64,000 nt of DNA from Amoeboaphelidium protococcarum (GCA_023515745.1 JALECJ010000257.1:2978687-3042686); one strand, 5' to 3'; shown: positions 23,745 to 36,845, numbered from the stretch's first letter. Numbers and translations: made by a program. The notes: generated by a model not told the origin, from the sequence alone.

Positions 23745-25925
23745 ATGACGGTCAAAACTTAGGCTATAGTTCTGGCTGGTCAGGGTCATTTATTGTATCC
23801 ATTGTCGTCAAAAGTTACACCCAAACCGCTGCTGCCCATAGCGAATGCTCCAATGATATCTCATGTCCTCAACTGGATCGAGGCTTCCGGCATCACTGAT
23901 TGTATCATTCTGGTGCATGACAATAATAACAGCGGCGTATTGGAAAAGATTCAGAATTACGTGACCAAGGTTTATTACGATGCTCCGGGCAGTGGTGCCA
24001 CATAGAACACGGTGACGAGCAATGTCCCCAGTCCAATGACACCTTCAACGCGTTCTATGCCGGCTCCTTCCACTTCTCAGCTGGCACCTTCGCAGTTATC
24101 TACGAGTATGAAGGTGAGCACTGTGCCAGTTCCGTATGCGTATGGTACTGCAGATGCTATCAGGCATGTCAAGGATAGGATCAAGGGAGACTTTGTCATC
24201 ATACCGTGCGACATTGTGACTGATTACCCGCTGTCTTCGTTCATGAACTATGCTCTGGTGGAAGATGCAGATTTCTGTGTATTACTGTCTGAATAGCCAT
24301 CCTTTGATAGCGCTTAGAATACTGGCTAAGGCGGGGGTAATATGTCGTCGACTTTCACGCCTGGTAGTGCTTAATCTGCGTAATCATCATCTGCTCAGCA
24401 GAACGGTAATGAAGACGGTGATGATCTGCAGCAGCGATTGATCAGATCTCCATCCACACGGGCTGAAGGTGATGATACTGTGCTCTATATTGGCATGGAT
24501 AGATGGAACAAGTAGATCAAGTATTTCATGTCTGAAGATGATCTGGAGGATGAGAGTCATTTGACTTTGAGAAGATCACTCATATCTTCATGGAGTAATA
24601 ATGCAGCGCTATAATCTGATGGTATTCTAAATCTGTATTCATCGCTACAGGATATGCACGTTTACTTTTGCAAGGGATGGATAATGGATCTATTAATGTT
24701 GAAGAAGGAAGAGATTGTCAGTCTCCGCGAGGATTTACCACCGTATTTAGTGAGATGTTGTGCTCAGAAGGCTTTTATGAAGAGCGAGCAGGTTGATCAG
24801 CTGGTATTGCAGTCTAGAGGATTATGTTTATCTGCATCTACCAGTTAGATTGCGTCCAAGGCTCCTATTTTATGGGACTCTTTGGAAAATCCGCTGATCC
24901 TGTGCAATAATAGCAGTTCCCTGACCTGTATTACTAATGGCAGCAGCGGCGATCATAACAATCTAAACAATAATGATAGCTCTATGGAGTAATCAGTTAT
25001 TAGTGGTAGAGATGGTGCTGACATTGGCATGTACAGTGGAGTTGATGAGTTCTCCGGTATTTCCGGTTTGACGATAGACTGTCGTAGTAAAGATGCATCG
25101 TCTTATTCACGTGGTGGCAGTCGAATGCACACTGCAGATGTTGGTGCTGTAGATAATGAAGAAGGTTAGAACTCTGTGTCTGATGTTCTTGATTTGCAAT
25201 AGTTTTAGAAAGAGTCGGCAGAGATGGGACTGTAAGAAGCGGCAAAGATGCTTTAAAAGTACTCCACCATTAGAGTATTAGGTTGCACTTTGGTGATGAC
25301 TAGATTCGGATAATCATTGTCCAATATTCCAACCTAGCTGTACACGCCATCAGCGACTGCCAGTCAGCAGAAAGGATCGACCGATTAGAGCTTTATCGAA
25401 GCTTCTTTTATCGACTCTGCCTCTTCGTGGTCATAGCCAACATATTGCGTGCGTGCTAATGATTTACAGTCATTCATTGAGCTGAATCGACATCTGGCTA
25501 GAATTAAGCACGCAGAGAAACGTGCCCCGTCTGCTGGTGGTAATACCGCAAACGTTTAATAGCTAGGCAGTAGTGGTGGTGGTGGAGGAGGAAATTAAGG
25601 CGGTGTGGCCATAATTTCTCCAGACTCTATGGTGGAGCCGTCTAGTTTTCAAAACATCTAGGCCAAAGCAATAGTCAAAAAGTCCATTGTTGGTAGCCAT
25701 GTATCGATAGGCACCAAGTCCAAGATCAACTCTTCTATAATATTCAATTATGTCACCATTGAGTAAGATGTCAAATTAGAAGGTTGCATTGTAGGAGAAG
25801 GAGTGCGCATTGGCAAAGGATGTAACTTGATCAATTGTGAACTGGGCGCCAACGTGTCTCTTCCTGATAACACTCAAGCACGCAATGAAATGTTTGCAGA
25901 ATTGTCTCTAGAAGACGTTGCATGA
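23745..25925 (+). CDS. EIF2B3: Translation initiation factor eIF2B subunit gamma
   Basis: 726 residues in one exon. The N-terminus is a nucleotidyltransferase-like fold (AIVLAGQGHLLYPLSSKV, TPKPLLPIANAPMISHVLNW) with GDFVIIPCDIVTDYPLSSF, the equivalent of the eIF2B-gamma 'DLITDV' segment. The C-terminus has hexapeptide (left-handed beta-helix) turns such as SIVGSHVSIGTKSKIN and EGCIVGEGVRIGKGCNLINC. There is no W2/eIF5C tail, which argues for gamma rather than epsilon. Family members are about 450-580 residues; the excess is Ser/Gln/Gly-rich low-complexity sequence between the domains. eIF2B is the guanine nucleotide exchange factor for eIF2 in the cytosol. The P-loop-like GGxG of sugar transferases is degenerate (GQGHLLYP), as usual in gamma. 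Confidence 0.85.
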
Positions 25926-26029
25926 ATTTCCTTAATGAATTAGGGGCTCCAAGATGATAATTGAATATCCATCTACATTTTAATAAAGAAAAAGATTAAA
26001 AGACAGAAGTTACCAGCTTCATTTTATAT

Positions 26030-27637
26030 TCATCTCAAGTTCATTAGCATTCTAGCTGGATCTTCAATTAAAGACTTCCATTCAGCAAAGAATTTGGCCA
26101 CAGTGGCACCATCCACGACTCTGTGATCAGCACTGAAGCTTGCAGTCACAATCTGCTTTTTAGTCACCACTAGGCTATCTTCATCGCCATTATTCACAAA
26201 TCTGGGAAGTGACTATATTCTACCAATGGCCACGATGCACAAGGTATCGGGAGGAATCACTGGACTCAGCACTCTGCCTCCAATGTTTCCAATATTACTC
26301 ATGGTGATTGTGGTATCCTTGAAAGCATCTGGAGGCAATTAACCCTTCTTGGCCAAATCTACAAGTCGTTACAAGTCTAGCGCAATCTCCAGCATCGATT
26401 TTTAATCAACAGCCTTGATGTTTGGCACCACCAAGCCTCCCGGTGAATCAATAGCGACACCAATATTATGAGACGGGCGGTACAGCAATGATGCAAAACT
26501 AGGATCCTCCTAATCGGATAATTACAATTTAGCATTTAGTAGAGGATATCGCTACAGGGCAACAGAGAAGGATTTCAATAGCAGAGGCATAAATGAAATC
26601 TTTGCTAAACCAACAGAAGGATTCTAGTTCTATGCAAGATCCTTATTAATACCAGCCCGCAATGCTGACAACTAATCAAATTCTATCTCATCACTAAATC
26701 CAAAGTGAGGGATACGCAATGATTGAGACATTCCCTTCAGCATTGCCTTTTATACGCCAGTCAGTTTGACAACATGTGGAGTAGCCGTAGTCTATGAACC
26801 AATCTATTTTGGGCTTCCGCTTGATTAAAACGAAGACTAGTTAGATTACTACTATTATTAAGGAGTAGATTAATAGGACGCCAAAGAACCTTAATCAGCA
26901 CCAGGAGAATAAGACAGTAAATCCTCTTTAGTTATGCGACCATCTCGACCGGTGCCTTTGACAGAATTCAAATCAATCTTCATCTCCTTGGCCATTCTTC
27001 TAACTGCAGGAGTAGCAAGCACGTTCTCATTTACAGTACCAGCCTTATATACACGTTGATCACTTTGTTACTATTAGCCAGCAGATGACTCTTTCACCTT
27101 CTAATTGACTGCAGCATCCTTTACATGCGGTTCAACCCCAACCTTCTCTTACTATTACTATTAAGATGACGCTTACTGTCCAACCTCGGAACTACTACTA
27201 GTACTACCCTCTAGCTAAATATCAACTAGCGGAGAACCAACTTTAGCCATCTATCCCTTTTCATAGTACAACTTGGAGACAGTACCATCATAGCGAGAGG
27301 TAATCTCAACTGTAGCCTTATCGGATTGCACCTCACAAATCTTGTCAAACTGCTGAATCTTGGAGCCAGTCTTCACATACCACTGCACAAGTTCGCACTC
27401 TGTAATACCTTCACCAATGTCGGCCAAGTTGAACTGAACCACATTATTCGCTGCGCCACTACTAGCAGTTGAATAGAACTTATTTCCGCCATTGCGCAGA
27501 GTACGTGCTCCATTACCAAATATTGTGCCATAATTGTAACGACCATGGGATAAATAACAAGGTGCAATGCTGCGCCCCTTCAGCGGAGTCCGAGTAGACA
27601 ATCTCAAGCCAGATTTTAACATATATACTGTAGTCAT
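26030..27637 (-). CDS. DBT: Branched-chain 2-oxoacid dehydrogenase E2 (dihydrolipoyl transacylase)
   Basis: 535 residues, one exon. Residues 1-60 are a basic, Ser/Arg-rich mitochondrial presequence. The lipoyl domain (about 67-145) has [20 protein letters not shown] and the lipoyl-Lys motif [18 protein letters not shown], which is specific to the branched-chain (DBT) class. Then a Gln-rich linker, a peripheral subunit-binding domain ([33 protein letters not shown]), a second Gln-rich linker, and the catalytic domain with [32 protein letters not shown] and the active-site [12 protein letters not shown]. The 24-mer core transfers acyl groups from E1 to CoA in valine, leucine and isoleucine breakdown. 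Runs of TAA/TAG in the linkers give poly-Gln. Confidence 0.95.
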
Positions 27638-27889
27638 GGATAATAGAAAGTCAAAAATATTGACAACTTGATGTTATAATCTGCAACAATTAAAAGGGAG
27701 TATATTATAGGTCTGGATGACACCTAAAATGTTAAGGAAAGAGAAACTAACACTAAAAGAACAACTCTGAGAAGAGAGCGAATGGTCGAACGTCCGCTTA
27801 AGCTTTTGAGTCGTAAGAGAAAATGCTGAGGATAGCAATGAAACGTCAAATACAAATGCCCATATATTTAAACTGGATAGATTGGATTA

Positions 27890-28789
27890 TCATAACGGGT
27901 CATTTTTCATGCTTTTAACCAATTTAACCAATTCCTCAAAATTATTCACAGCTTCAGTCTGATTTTGCGGAGTCACCTCGAATATTTTATCACCATCCTT
28001 TGCATGACACGACCAGTTGACATTGTATTTTATATTAGACGCTAGATTATACACTGTTCCTCTATATTATTTGGAAAACGCCTCTGTAATCTTACGCAGA
28101 GAACTCATCGAGTCTTACAAAGAACCACTAGCCTTCAATTTCTTAGCCTCAGAGGTGAAACCATTGTCCCTCATAGACTATTTGATAATTCCGACCCTTG
28201 CTTGCAGCTTTGCTTTGTCGCCTTTCTTCCAATCGACTTCCTTCCACCCCCACGTTACATTTACATGATGCACTTTAACGTGAAAAATATTTGCGATATG
28301 AGCTCGCTCTTCCCTGGATAAACGTGATGCCATGCCACCCGCCAAGCTTATTTTTTATTGCATATCCATATTTTCAATCAGCTTTAAGGCTTATTAGACA
28401 GTCTCTTATATGGTATGTGAGTTCGGACAGCATTTATCATTTCCTTCCCAACATTCTTCACCTTGTTGAAACCTATAACATTGTGAAGTCTTGTACAGCT
28501 TCGGATGGTATAGAATTTCATTCTCAGTATGTGCATAAGAACATTATTCCGGAGATCTGCAGTTCTCCAGGTAACGGCAACAGTCATATTTGTACATCAG
28601 CTTTTACGTATTGCTAATGAATGGATTGCGACGGCGCTCCTTCTCGCAGTGGTAGCGCATGCATTCTTTAAGAGCACAGCCATTAGTCTTGCACCTCTCA
28701 GTTTTATATTCAGCGAGAAACTTGACAGCATCCACGTTATCAGATATGGAGAGTACTGCTATTGCCGATGTAATATCAGTTGAGGGCAT
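27890..28789 (-). CDS. CCCH zinc-finger protein (Unkempt/TZF-like)
   Basis: 299 residues, one exon. The N-terminal half has a TZF array: YKTERCKTNGCALKECMRYH, then EKERRRNP, then YKYDCCRYLENCRSPEQC with SYAHTENEILYHPKLYKT and a further Cys set (SQCYRFQQGEECWEG, KCCPNSH). The sequence 'H..E.LYHP..YKT..C' matches RNA-binding Unkempt and plant TZF proteins, which bind mRNA and affect translation or decay. The C-terminal half is helical and charged without a recognised domain. TGA at 27890-27892. No RING finger, unlike animal Unkempt. Confidence 0.8.
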
Positions 28790-29060
28790 GTTGAATACGT
28801 TTAAATATTCAATTTCAAGTCACAATAGAAATATCGGTGCGGCGTGGACCAGTCTGACCAATGAAATCGGGTGTCGTTGCTGTCTGACAGTCGAATAGCG
28901 CCAGCCAGAACGATCGTCGATCCGATCGTCGCTGAAACAGAGATTTAAAACTCCTTAGTTTTGGTGGCGGGGCGCGCTAACATGCTTAGTGTTAGAAGGC
29001 ATTATCCTTTCACAGGTTCTAAGGTTTGAGGCGTTTGCCTGTAATTTAAAGCATTTTGTC

Positions 29061-29342
29061 TCAATTCTTTGGTTTAATAATTTTGTAATATATAATAAAA
29101 TCTAGTATAAATGTTATCAAGAAATAATACTTTCCATGTCTGACAAAGATGTAGGCTGGAACGGCGATTTCCGTTACACGTTCGCACTCTTTGATCAGAC
29201 AGCACACGGAATCTTGACTCATTTTTTCCCTACCATATCGTAATTTATATACAACGCCCTCTTCACACAGCCTAATGTGATAAATAGCCACTTGTTGAAC
29301 AAAACCGTTAAGCGCTGATTTGCCTGTATAATTTACTATAAT
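29061..29342 (-). CDS. Possible small membrane-anchored protein, 5' end unresolved
   Basis: An open frame reaches TGA 29061-29063 and reads plausibly (YTGKSALNGFVQQVAIYHIR, then EGVVYKLRYGREKM, a Cys-containing stretch, and a hydrophobic end YYFLITFILDFIIYY). There is no convincing ATG; a splice acceptor near 29331-29342 could bring in an upstream exon. No family recognised, no UAR codons to test the frame. Confidence 0.25.
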   Translation of the reverse strand: MIVNYTGKSALNGFVQQVAIYHIRLCEEGVVYKLRYGREKMSQDSVCCLIKECERVTEIAVPAYIFVRHGKYYFLITFILDFIIYYKIIKPKN

Positions 29343-29403
29343 TGAAAGTCAAGGTCCTTGGAAGGCAATAAGAGCACCATCACATATCATATTGAACGCT
29401 GAA

Positions 29404-29413
29404 CGCGCGCGCG
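29404..29413. promoter_or_regulatory. CG dinucleotide run upstream of BRR2
   Basis: Ten alternating C/G bases about 150 bp upstream of the BRR2 start codon, similar to the runs before MPE1 and the cytochrome b5 reductase gene. Role inferred from recurrence. Confidence 0.35.
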
Positions 29414-29563
29414 AATCGTTTCATGACCGTCGACCTCTGACGAGTCTCTTCTTTCTGTCTTCACCTCCTTCTTCTTGCGAGATTAAAGTCCACGACGCGC
29501 ATTTTCTATTACCATAAGTCAACTGCTAGTCTTAATTAAATATTCAAATTCTGAAAAGTAATA

Positions 29564-32500
29564 ATGAGTAGACCGAGAGGAAATAAAAAGACTGCTGAGG
29601 AGTAAGAGCTGAGTGGAGAGGCCGTGTCTCTTTACGGTAGAGTTGATCTGAAGTAGATGATGGGTGATCGAGCTTTGGGAAATGGTGCTCCTGCTTCTAA
29701 CGAGACAGATGGATAGAAAAATAACTTTTAATAGAAGAAGGTTTTGTAATAAAGTGCGCGTGTTAATACAAAGAATGGTTAAAAGATTGATTCAGTATTG
29801 GATGCATTAAAACTGGCTGATGAGTATGCGTATGAGCCTCTCACTGAAGATAGTCATGCAGCGTACGATAAGTTGTTGAGCATCGTGTCAAAGTACGCGT
29901 CTGAATATGCTTTCCTTAGTCAGAGTATAGTCAATGAATGTATACATATAGTGCGCGATTCCGATGGTGCTGTAGACAATATAGAAGAGAGTCTATTAGA
30001 TATTGTCGGTCCTGAATCAAGTGAAGATTTGCCTTAAATTTTAGATCTTTTGCAATAGTTAATATCTGCTGATCAATCTGCTTAAGCTGGCGATAACTAT
30101 TAAAAGTTTTCTGAGGGAGCTGCTATTGATATAGTGGATGAAGATGATGCTGCTGATTTATAGTCATCATAGTAGTAGTTTACAAATGAAGTTTAGGAGT
30201 TGGATAATGATGACGATGATGATTTGGCTATTCAAGGCATCATTGAAGCTGGGCTGAGAGATGAGGATCAGTAAAAAGATGTTGATAGTGCAACGTTGGG
30301 TGGTTTAGATCTCGATGCGTAATCTATCAACTCTGGCTGGTTGTAATCTTTGTTGATGGGTAGATTCTCAGCCGTGGAAAGCTAGAGATTGTCTCGGCAG
30401 ATTTTACAGCTGCTTTAATTCAACTAGCATGAATGTGAGGATGGTCTACTTGATCTACTTGGTGATCGGTGCCATGACTTGGTTTAGTTACTGTCGTCTA
30501 ACAAAGATTTGATCTACTATGCTATCAAGTTGTCGGAAGCTGACGTTAGTGAGAGAGATGGTATGATCGAGTACATGGTTCGTTAAGGTCTATCTTGGAT
30601 ATTGAAGAGGCTTAATGTTTAGTTTGCTGTTATCGATGACATGTAATTAGAGAATGAGAATGGAGGCACATCCACACTAAAGATGTTGGATATTCACGGT
30701 ATGGCGTTCAGATAAGGTGCGCATACAATGACAAATGATAAAGTTACGCTACCTGATGGATCATATAAAAAGACCAAAGCTGATTATGAAGAGATTGTGA
30801 TACCGGCAATGAAAGCTGCTCCCTTCTCTGAAGACGAGCAATTGGTTCCCATCAACAGTTTGCCAGAGTGGACTAGGGCGGCGTTTAAGAACACTAAAAC
30901 TCTTAATCGTGTGTAAAGTCGCCTTTATCCGGTGGCATTTGGATCCGGAGATGAAAATATTCTACTATGTGCTCCCACCGGTGCTGGTAAGACTAATGTA
31001 GCGGTGTTAACCATTTTGAATATTCTGGATAGATACCGAAGTGCTGAAGATGGATCGTTTAATACTGATATGTTCAAGATTGTCTACGTGGCGCCTATGA
31101 AAGCGTTAGTTGCAGAAGTTGTTGGTAATCTCAGGAGCAGATTAAGCGAGTCTTATGGTATATCTGTGGCGGAACTGACTGGTGATAAGCAGCTATCTGG
31201 ACACTAGATTGCCGAAACTTAGATCTTGGTGACAACTCCTGAGAAATGGGATGTCATCACGCGTAAAGTTCATGACGGTTCTTATGTCAATCTGGTGCGA
31301 TTATTGATCATTGACGAAATCCACCTTTTGCATGACACCCGTGGTCCCGTGTTGGAATCCATTGTGGCCAGGACATTGAGGCAGCAGGAATTAACTGGAT
31401 CTAAAGTTCGCCTTGTTGGTCTTTCCGCTACTTTACCAAATTATGAAGATGTTGCTCAATTTCTGCATGTGAATAAAGATGTTGGCCTGTTCCATTTTGA
31501 CGATTCTTATCGACCATGTCCTCTTTAATAGAATTACATTGGAATCACGGAGAAGCGGCCGTTGAAGAGGCATCGCATTATGAATTAGATTGTCTACGAC
31601 AAGGTCATCGCTGAAGCTGGTAAGAACTAGATGATTGTCTTTGTTCATTCACGCTCAGACACGGCCAAGACTGCCAAGTTTTTGAGAGATCAGGCAGTGG
31701 AGAAGAATCAGAGTGGGGCATTTATTCACTCTCAGTCCCAGAGCAGAGAAATATTGAGAAATGAAGCCGGAAATTGTAAGAATAAAGGCTTGGCAGATTT
31801 GTTGCCATATGGCTTTGCCATTCACCATGCCGGGATGAGCCGGTCAGACAGGTCTCTGGTTGAAGATTTATTTGCCGACAGACACGTACAAGTCCTTGTC
31901 AGCACAGCTACTCTGGCATGGGGTGTCAATCTGCCTGCTCATACGGTGATCATTAAAGGTACGCAAGTATATTCGCCTGAGAAGGGAGATTGGATAGAGT
32001 TGTCACCTCAGGATGTTTTGTAAATGTTGGGAAGAGCTGGTCGTCCGCAGTATGACACGTTTGGTGAGGGTATAATTATAACTACTCAGGACGAGTTGTA
32101 GTTTTACTTGTCACTGCTCAATACACAGTTACCTATTGAAAGTTAGCTTATTGCCAAGTTGCCGGATATTTTGAATGCTGAGATTGTCGCCGGGACTGTG
32201 AAGAATCGGGATGAGGCCATCAATTGGCTGGAGTATACATATCTATTCACCAGAATGCGCAAGTCACCATCTACTTACTTTATATCCGAGAAGGAGATTG
32301 AAGAAGACCCACAGCTCGATCAGAAAAGAGTTCAGTTGGTTCATACGGCGTTGATGATTCTCAGCTAGTCACATCTACTGCATTATGATGTACAAGGTGG
32401 TGATATTACATCGAATGAGCTTGGTAGAATTGCATCTTATTACTACATTGCTCATGAGTCTATGGTCACGTACATTAAGCATTTGGATGCTAGATGTGGT

Positions 32501-35482
32501 ATGTTGGAGTTGTTTAGAATTTTTGCAATGAGCGAGGAGTTTAAGTTCATCACCGTTCGACTGGAGGAGCGTGTGGAGATGTCAAGGCTGATCGAACAAG
32601 TTCCTATTCCTGTTGCGGAGCCAGTTGAAGATCCTCTTGCCAAAGTCAATGTTCTACTGCAATGTTACATCAGTCAACTCAAGCTGGAATAGTTTTCTTT
32701 AATGTCAGATATGGTTTATATTACGCAGAGTGCTGGCCGTCTAATGCGAGCTTTATTTGAGATTTGCCTGCATAAGAAATGGGCACATGCGACTTCGCAG
32801 GCTCTAGAACTATGTAAGATGGTGCATCGGAGGATGTGGTCCGTTATGACTCCGCTGCGTTAGTTACCAGGAGCTGTAGATGCAGATATTTTGCGCCGTT
32901 TGGAGCGTAAAGAGTTCCCATGGTAGAAGTTGGTGCTACTTAATCCTCAAGAACTGGGGGAGCTGGTCAGAAATCCCAAGGCTGGTAGAGTATTGAAGGA
33001 TGCTATACGGCAAATTCCGCGCTTAGATGTGCAAGCTTCTATTCAGCCGATAACGATGTAAAAATTGAAAATTGAGCTTTAACTTGGTGTCAATTTCACA
33101 TTCGATGAATAAGTCCATAATCCTGGCGGTGAGACCTTCTGGATACTCGTTGTCGATGGTGATGGTTCTAGTGTATTACACTATGAGCAGTTTGTATTAT
33201 ATCCAGATGCTATTGAGGATCAGCAATCCGTATCTTTTCACGTTCCTGTTCTGATGCCTCTACATCCTAATTATTTTGTTAGCGTTGTATCTGATGCTTG
33301 GATAAAGTCAGAGAGCCGTATCGCTCTATCATTCAAGAATCTCATTTTACCTCCTCCTGCTGATGGATTTATCGAAATTCCTTAGGATTATCCTTGCGTT
33401 TCTGTAAATTCTGTACTCAATTAGCAACTGTAATAGTATTTCCATGATTAGTACAACGCTGAGTTGTTTGATGCCACCACATCTGTGGTTTTAAATCATA
33501 TTACGGAAAATGGTATTAATCAAAGTCTATTAGTTACGTCTTCTGTGTCATCCAATGCAAAAATTATCCAGGATTTATCACTAATAATGCAATTAAAGAG
33601 TCTTGATATGGGCAGTGATAGCTCTTAATCAGTATCGGTAGATGGTAAGATTGTTGTCATATCTCTGAATGAGCAGAGTGCTGAAGAGTCTTTCTAGAGG
33701 CTGCAAAAATTGACTTAGCTCTTGAATGTGAGACTGTATTGGTAAAAGTAATTTACAGATATCAACGTTGAGAAGCTGAATGAAGCAGATATTCTATTGG
33801 CATGTGCAAGTTCATTCGAAGTTTTATCTCGGCGATGGAAGTCTATAGAATTCCTATAAAATATCAATCTATGTGTAGTGTCCGATATACATTTAATCAA
33901 TGATAGTTCTGATGGCTATTGCTTGGAGCAGTGCATTATGCGTATGAAATACATCCAGCTTTAATTAGAGTCAGCAATGAGTATAGTGGCTACTGGGCAT
34001 CCTATTGCTAATGCGAGAGATTTAGGTACTTGGCTGGGATGTCAAGACGAATCCGTCTTTAATTTTGCTCCTTCAGTCGATAGTTTACGTGATGAAGTGG
34101 TAGAAGTGTTACCTGTTGAGAGTGCGCTGGTCCAAGGTTTGCATAATTTCTTAAATGCTGAGATATGTAACAAGTCTGTTGAAAGTTAGCAAGAGGCTGT
34201 GGAGTTCTTGTCATTGTCCTTCTGGATGCGCAGATTGTATAAGAATCCAAACTATTACAATTTGATCAAGAATGATGCTGCACATATCTCAGAGTTCCTG
34301 TCTGAGGCTGTTGAAACTGTAATAGGAGATCTGCAAGAAGTGTAATGTATTGACTTGGCTCAAGATGGAGAGGATGTTATACCGCAAAGTCTTGGCTTAA
34401 TTGCTTCTTATCATGGAATCGATTACTTGACTATCGATATGTTCTCTCAGTCTGCAAGTCATCAGATGAAGTTGAAAGTATTGTTGGAAATGCTGGCAAT
34501 GTCTGCCGAGTTCTCTACTCTGCTAAGTAGTTTAAAACTGGATAAAGCGCAGATAAAGTCTTTATATGAGCATTGCTTGTTCAAGTTGGCTTCTGATGAT
34601 CGTGGTAGATTTACTGATCCTAAGACTGCTATTTTCACACTACTCTAAGCATATTTCAATAGAGTGAAGATATCTGACAAGTTGAAAGCATTGCTTGACC
34701 AGAAGATTCTCCCACTATCGGTCAATCTAGTGTATGCTTTGGTTGATGTACTGTCCACTGCAAAGATGCTTGACTCTGTGATAACATCAATCGAGCTGTG
34801 TTAAATGCTGATTCAGTCAATGTGGTCTGATAGAGATAGTCCGTTGAAATAGCTGCCATTCTTCGATGCAATCAGACTTTAGAAGGCGTCAGATTTTGGT
34901 ATAGAATCCATTTATGATCTAGCTGAAGTGGATGACTCTGTTAGAGAACAACTATTTGAAGGCCTTTCTGAAGATGAAGTTTAGATGATTGCAGAGACTG
35001 CCAACAGATATCCGTAGATTGAAACGCAGTTTGCTATAAATGGAAATCATCATTAGGACAACATGCAAGTGACTGTTGACGGGGGATCAACGGTCACTAT
35101 TGATGTACATCTTAGTCGTGATTAAGACGATAATAGTTCTGAAGATAATGATTAAGAAGGAGAAAATGTTATGTAATAAGTGAAAGATGATGGCGACGAT
35201 CTTGAAAAAGAAGAGCGTTTGCCACCAGTGCTCTCCATCAACTATCCGGATAAGGAGCGTCAAGAAGGATGGTGGCTTATTGTTGGTAAACACAATAAAG
35301 GCAGCCGGAATGAGTTGGTGTCCATTAAGCGCGTGCACTTTGTCTATGACTTTATTGCTAAAATTCAATTCCAAGTTCCATGTGAAGGCGGTGAGCATAA
35401 GTACCAGCTTCTCCTTCTGTCTGATAGCTGGGTTGGATGTGATCAAGAATACTTTTTCACTGTCGTTGTAACTCAAGAATGA
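29564..35482 (+). CDS. BRR2: U5 snRNP helicase Brr2 (SNRNP200)
   Basis: 1,972 residues in a single exon (family about 2,130-2,170), the longest frame in the window. After an acidic, Gln-rich N-terminal region comes the plug/PWI-like area, then helicase cassette 1: [25 protein letters not shown], Walker [11 protein letters not shown] (about 469-478), DEIH (about 584-587), [30 protein letters not shown], followed by winged-helix and Sec63 parts with [11 protein letters not shown] and [16 protein letters not shown]. Brr2 unwinds U4/U6 to activate the spliceosome. Cassette 2 is strongly degenerate: at the Walker A position I read [13 protein letters not shown] (about residue 1322) and no DExH or SAT motif, though the final Sec63 region ([20 protein letters not shown]) is recognisable. 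Confidence 0.95.
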
Positions 35483-35637
35483 TTTTAATCAATATGGAAA
35501 CCTTTACTTAATATTTCATAGTTTGTCTTTTCACTTTACTAATTTGTCAATTGCTTCCATTTTAGAGCGACAGTGTAAGATGTAGGCCGTTCTTTACTAT
35601 TCGTCATCGTCATTCAGATCGGCTTGATCAAATGAAA

Positions 35638-35646
35638 CGCGCGCGC
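35638..35646. promoter_or_regulatory. CGCGCGCGC run upstream of MCR1-like gene
   Basis: Nine alternating C/G bases 116 bp upstream of the start codon, followed by a CT-rich patch. Same motif and similar distance as before MPE1; function inferred. Confidence 0.35.
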
Positions 35647-35761
35647 TCCTCTCCTTGACGGCTCTTCCTTTCCTCTCCCGACCGACCGTTGAAGTTCCGA
35701 CTTATCAACTGCTTACTTATAAACTCTGATTAGCTGTAAAACATTACTTTATCGCGTCAGC

Positions 35762-36845
35762 ATGTCAAAGTTGTAATCAATTAAATAGGTAAGATGACTT
35801 CATTTAGCGAAATTAAATGTTTAAGTGTTGAATTTTGTAGCTGCGTTTTAATTCCACTTCTAGCGGTGGTGCTGTTGATGCTCCGTTCTATAAGAAGACT
35901 TGGTTCTGGGGTGGTGTTCTGCTGGTGGGCGTTGGTGCAGTGTTTACCAAGTACTTGTTCAGCGGCAAGAGATCTCCACTTGGTGGCAATGGTAAGAAGC
36001 TATTGTCTTCATCCGCCGCTGATGCGCAGCCATAGTAGCAGTACGCAATCAGTCCGAAAGAGTTCACTCCACTCACATTGGAGAAGGTGGAGCCGGTGAA
36101 CTACAACACCAACCTGTACAGATTCAAGTTTGATAATCCGGAATAGACTCTAGGTCTGAACGTGGCTAGTTGTCTCTTGGTCAAGGCCGACTGTGCAGTC
36201 AAGAAGGAGGATGGTACGGTGAAGATTGAGTCAACTATTCGTCCATACACTCCAGTGAGCGAACGTCACGTCAAGGGCCATGTCGATCTGGTGGTGAAGA
36301 CGTATGAGAATGGTGTCATGTCTAAGCATTTGAGCCTCATGAAGCCTGGTGATACTCTGCTCTTTAAAGGACCTCTGGGCAAGATCAAGTACGAGGAGAA
36401 CAAGTGGAAGCATTTGGGATTCCTGATGGGAGGCAGTGGATTGACACCAGCTTTGTAGATTATCCGCGAGATTCTTGGTAATCCTGCTGATAAGACCAAG
36501 GTTACTCTGATTTTTGCCAACCAGTCATAGCGCGATATTCTACTCAAGGATGAGTTGGATCAGCTGGCAAAGCAGCACCCGAACCAGTTTAAGCTATTCT
36601 ACACTGTGGACAAGGCTGAGGACGGATGGAAGGGATTCGTGGGCTACATTGATGAGAAGAAGTTGAAGAAGGCCAATATGCCAAAGGTTTCCGAGAAGGA
36701 CTCTATGGTTCTGGTGTGTGGACCGCCTGGATTTATGAAGGGGATGTCTGGTGATAAGAATCCTGACAAGTCTCAGGGAGAAGTTGATCCTAACTCCTTA
36801 CTCGGCAAGTTGGGATTCACCAAGGATAATGTTTACAAGTTTTGA
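35762..36845 (+). CDS. MCR1: Mitochondrial-type NADH-cytochrome b5 reductase
   Basis: 343 residues from exons 35762-35788 and 35841-36845, with a 52-bp GT-AG intron after nine codons. The N-terminus (SKLQSIKQLRFNSTSS) followed by a TM helix (WFWGGVLLVGVGAVFTKYLF, about 22-41) resembles the outer-membrane/intermembrane-space Mcr1 of fungi. The FAD-binding motif RPYTPVS, the MSKHLSLMKPGDTLLFKGP segment, the GGSGLTPALQIIREIL motif and the NADH-site CGPPGFMKGMSG are all present. It transfers electrons from NADH to cytochrome b5 for sterol and fatty-acid metabolism. Convergent with the receptor kinase, whose stop lies 117 bp away. Confidence 0.93.

Larger units (their letters stand above)
28790..29563. 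other. Spacer between CCCH gene and BRR2
   Basis: Divergent promoter region with a CGATCGTCGATCCGATCGTC patch near 28910-28930 and a ten-base CG run at 29404-29413. A doubtful small frame at 29061-29342 is listed separately; otherwise nothing recognised. Confidence 0.5.

Noticed and set aside
35087-35476. Minus-strand frame with hydrophobic segments
   Set aside because: Antisense to the conserved C-terminal Sec63 region of Brr2.
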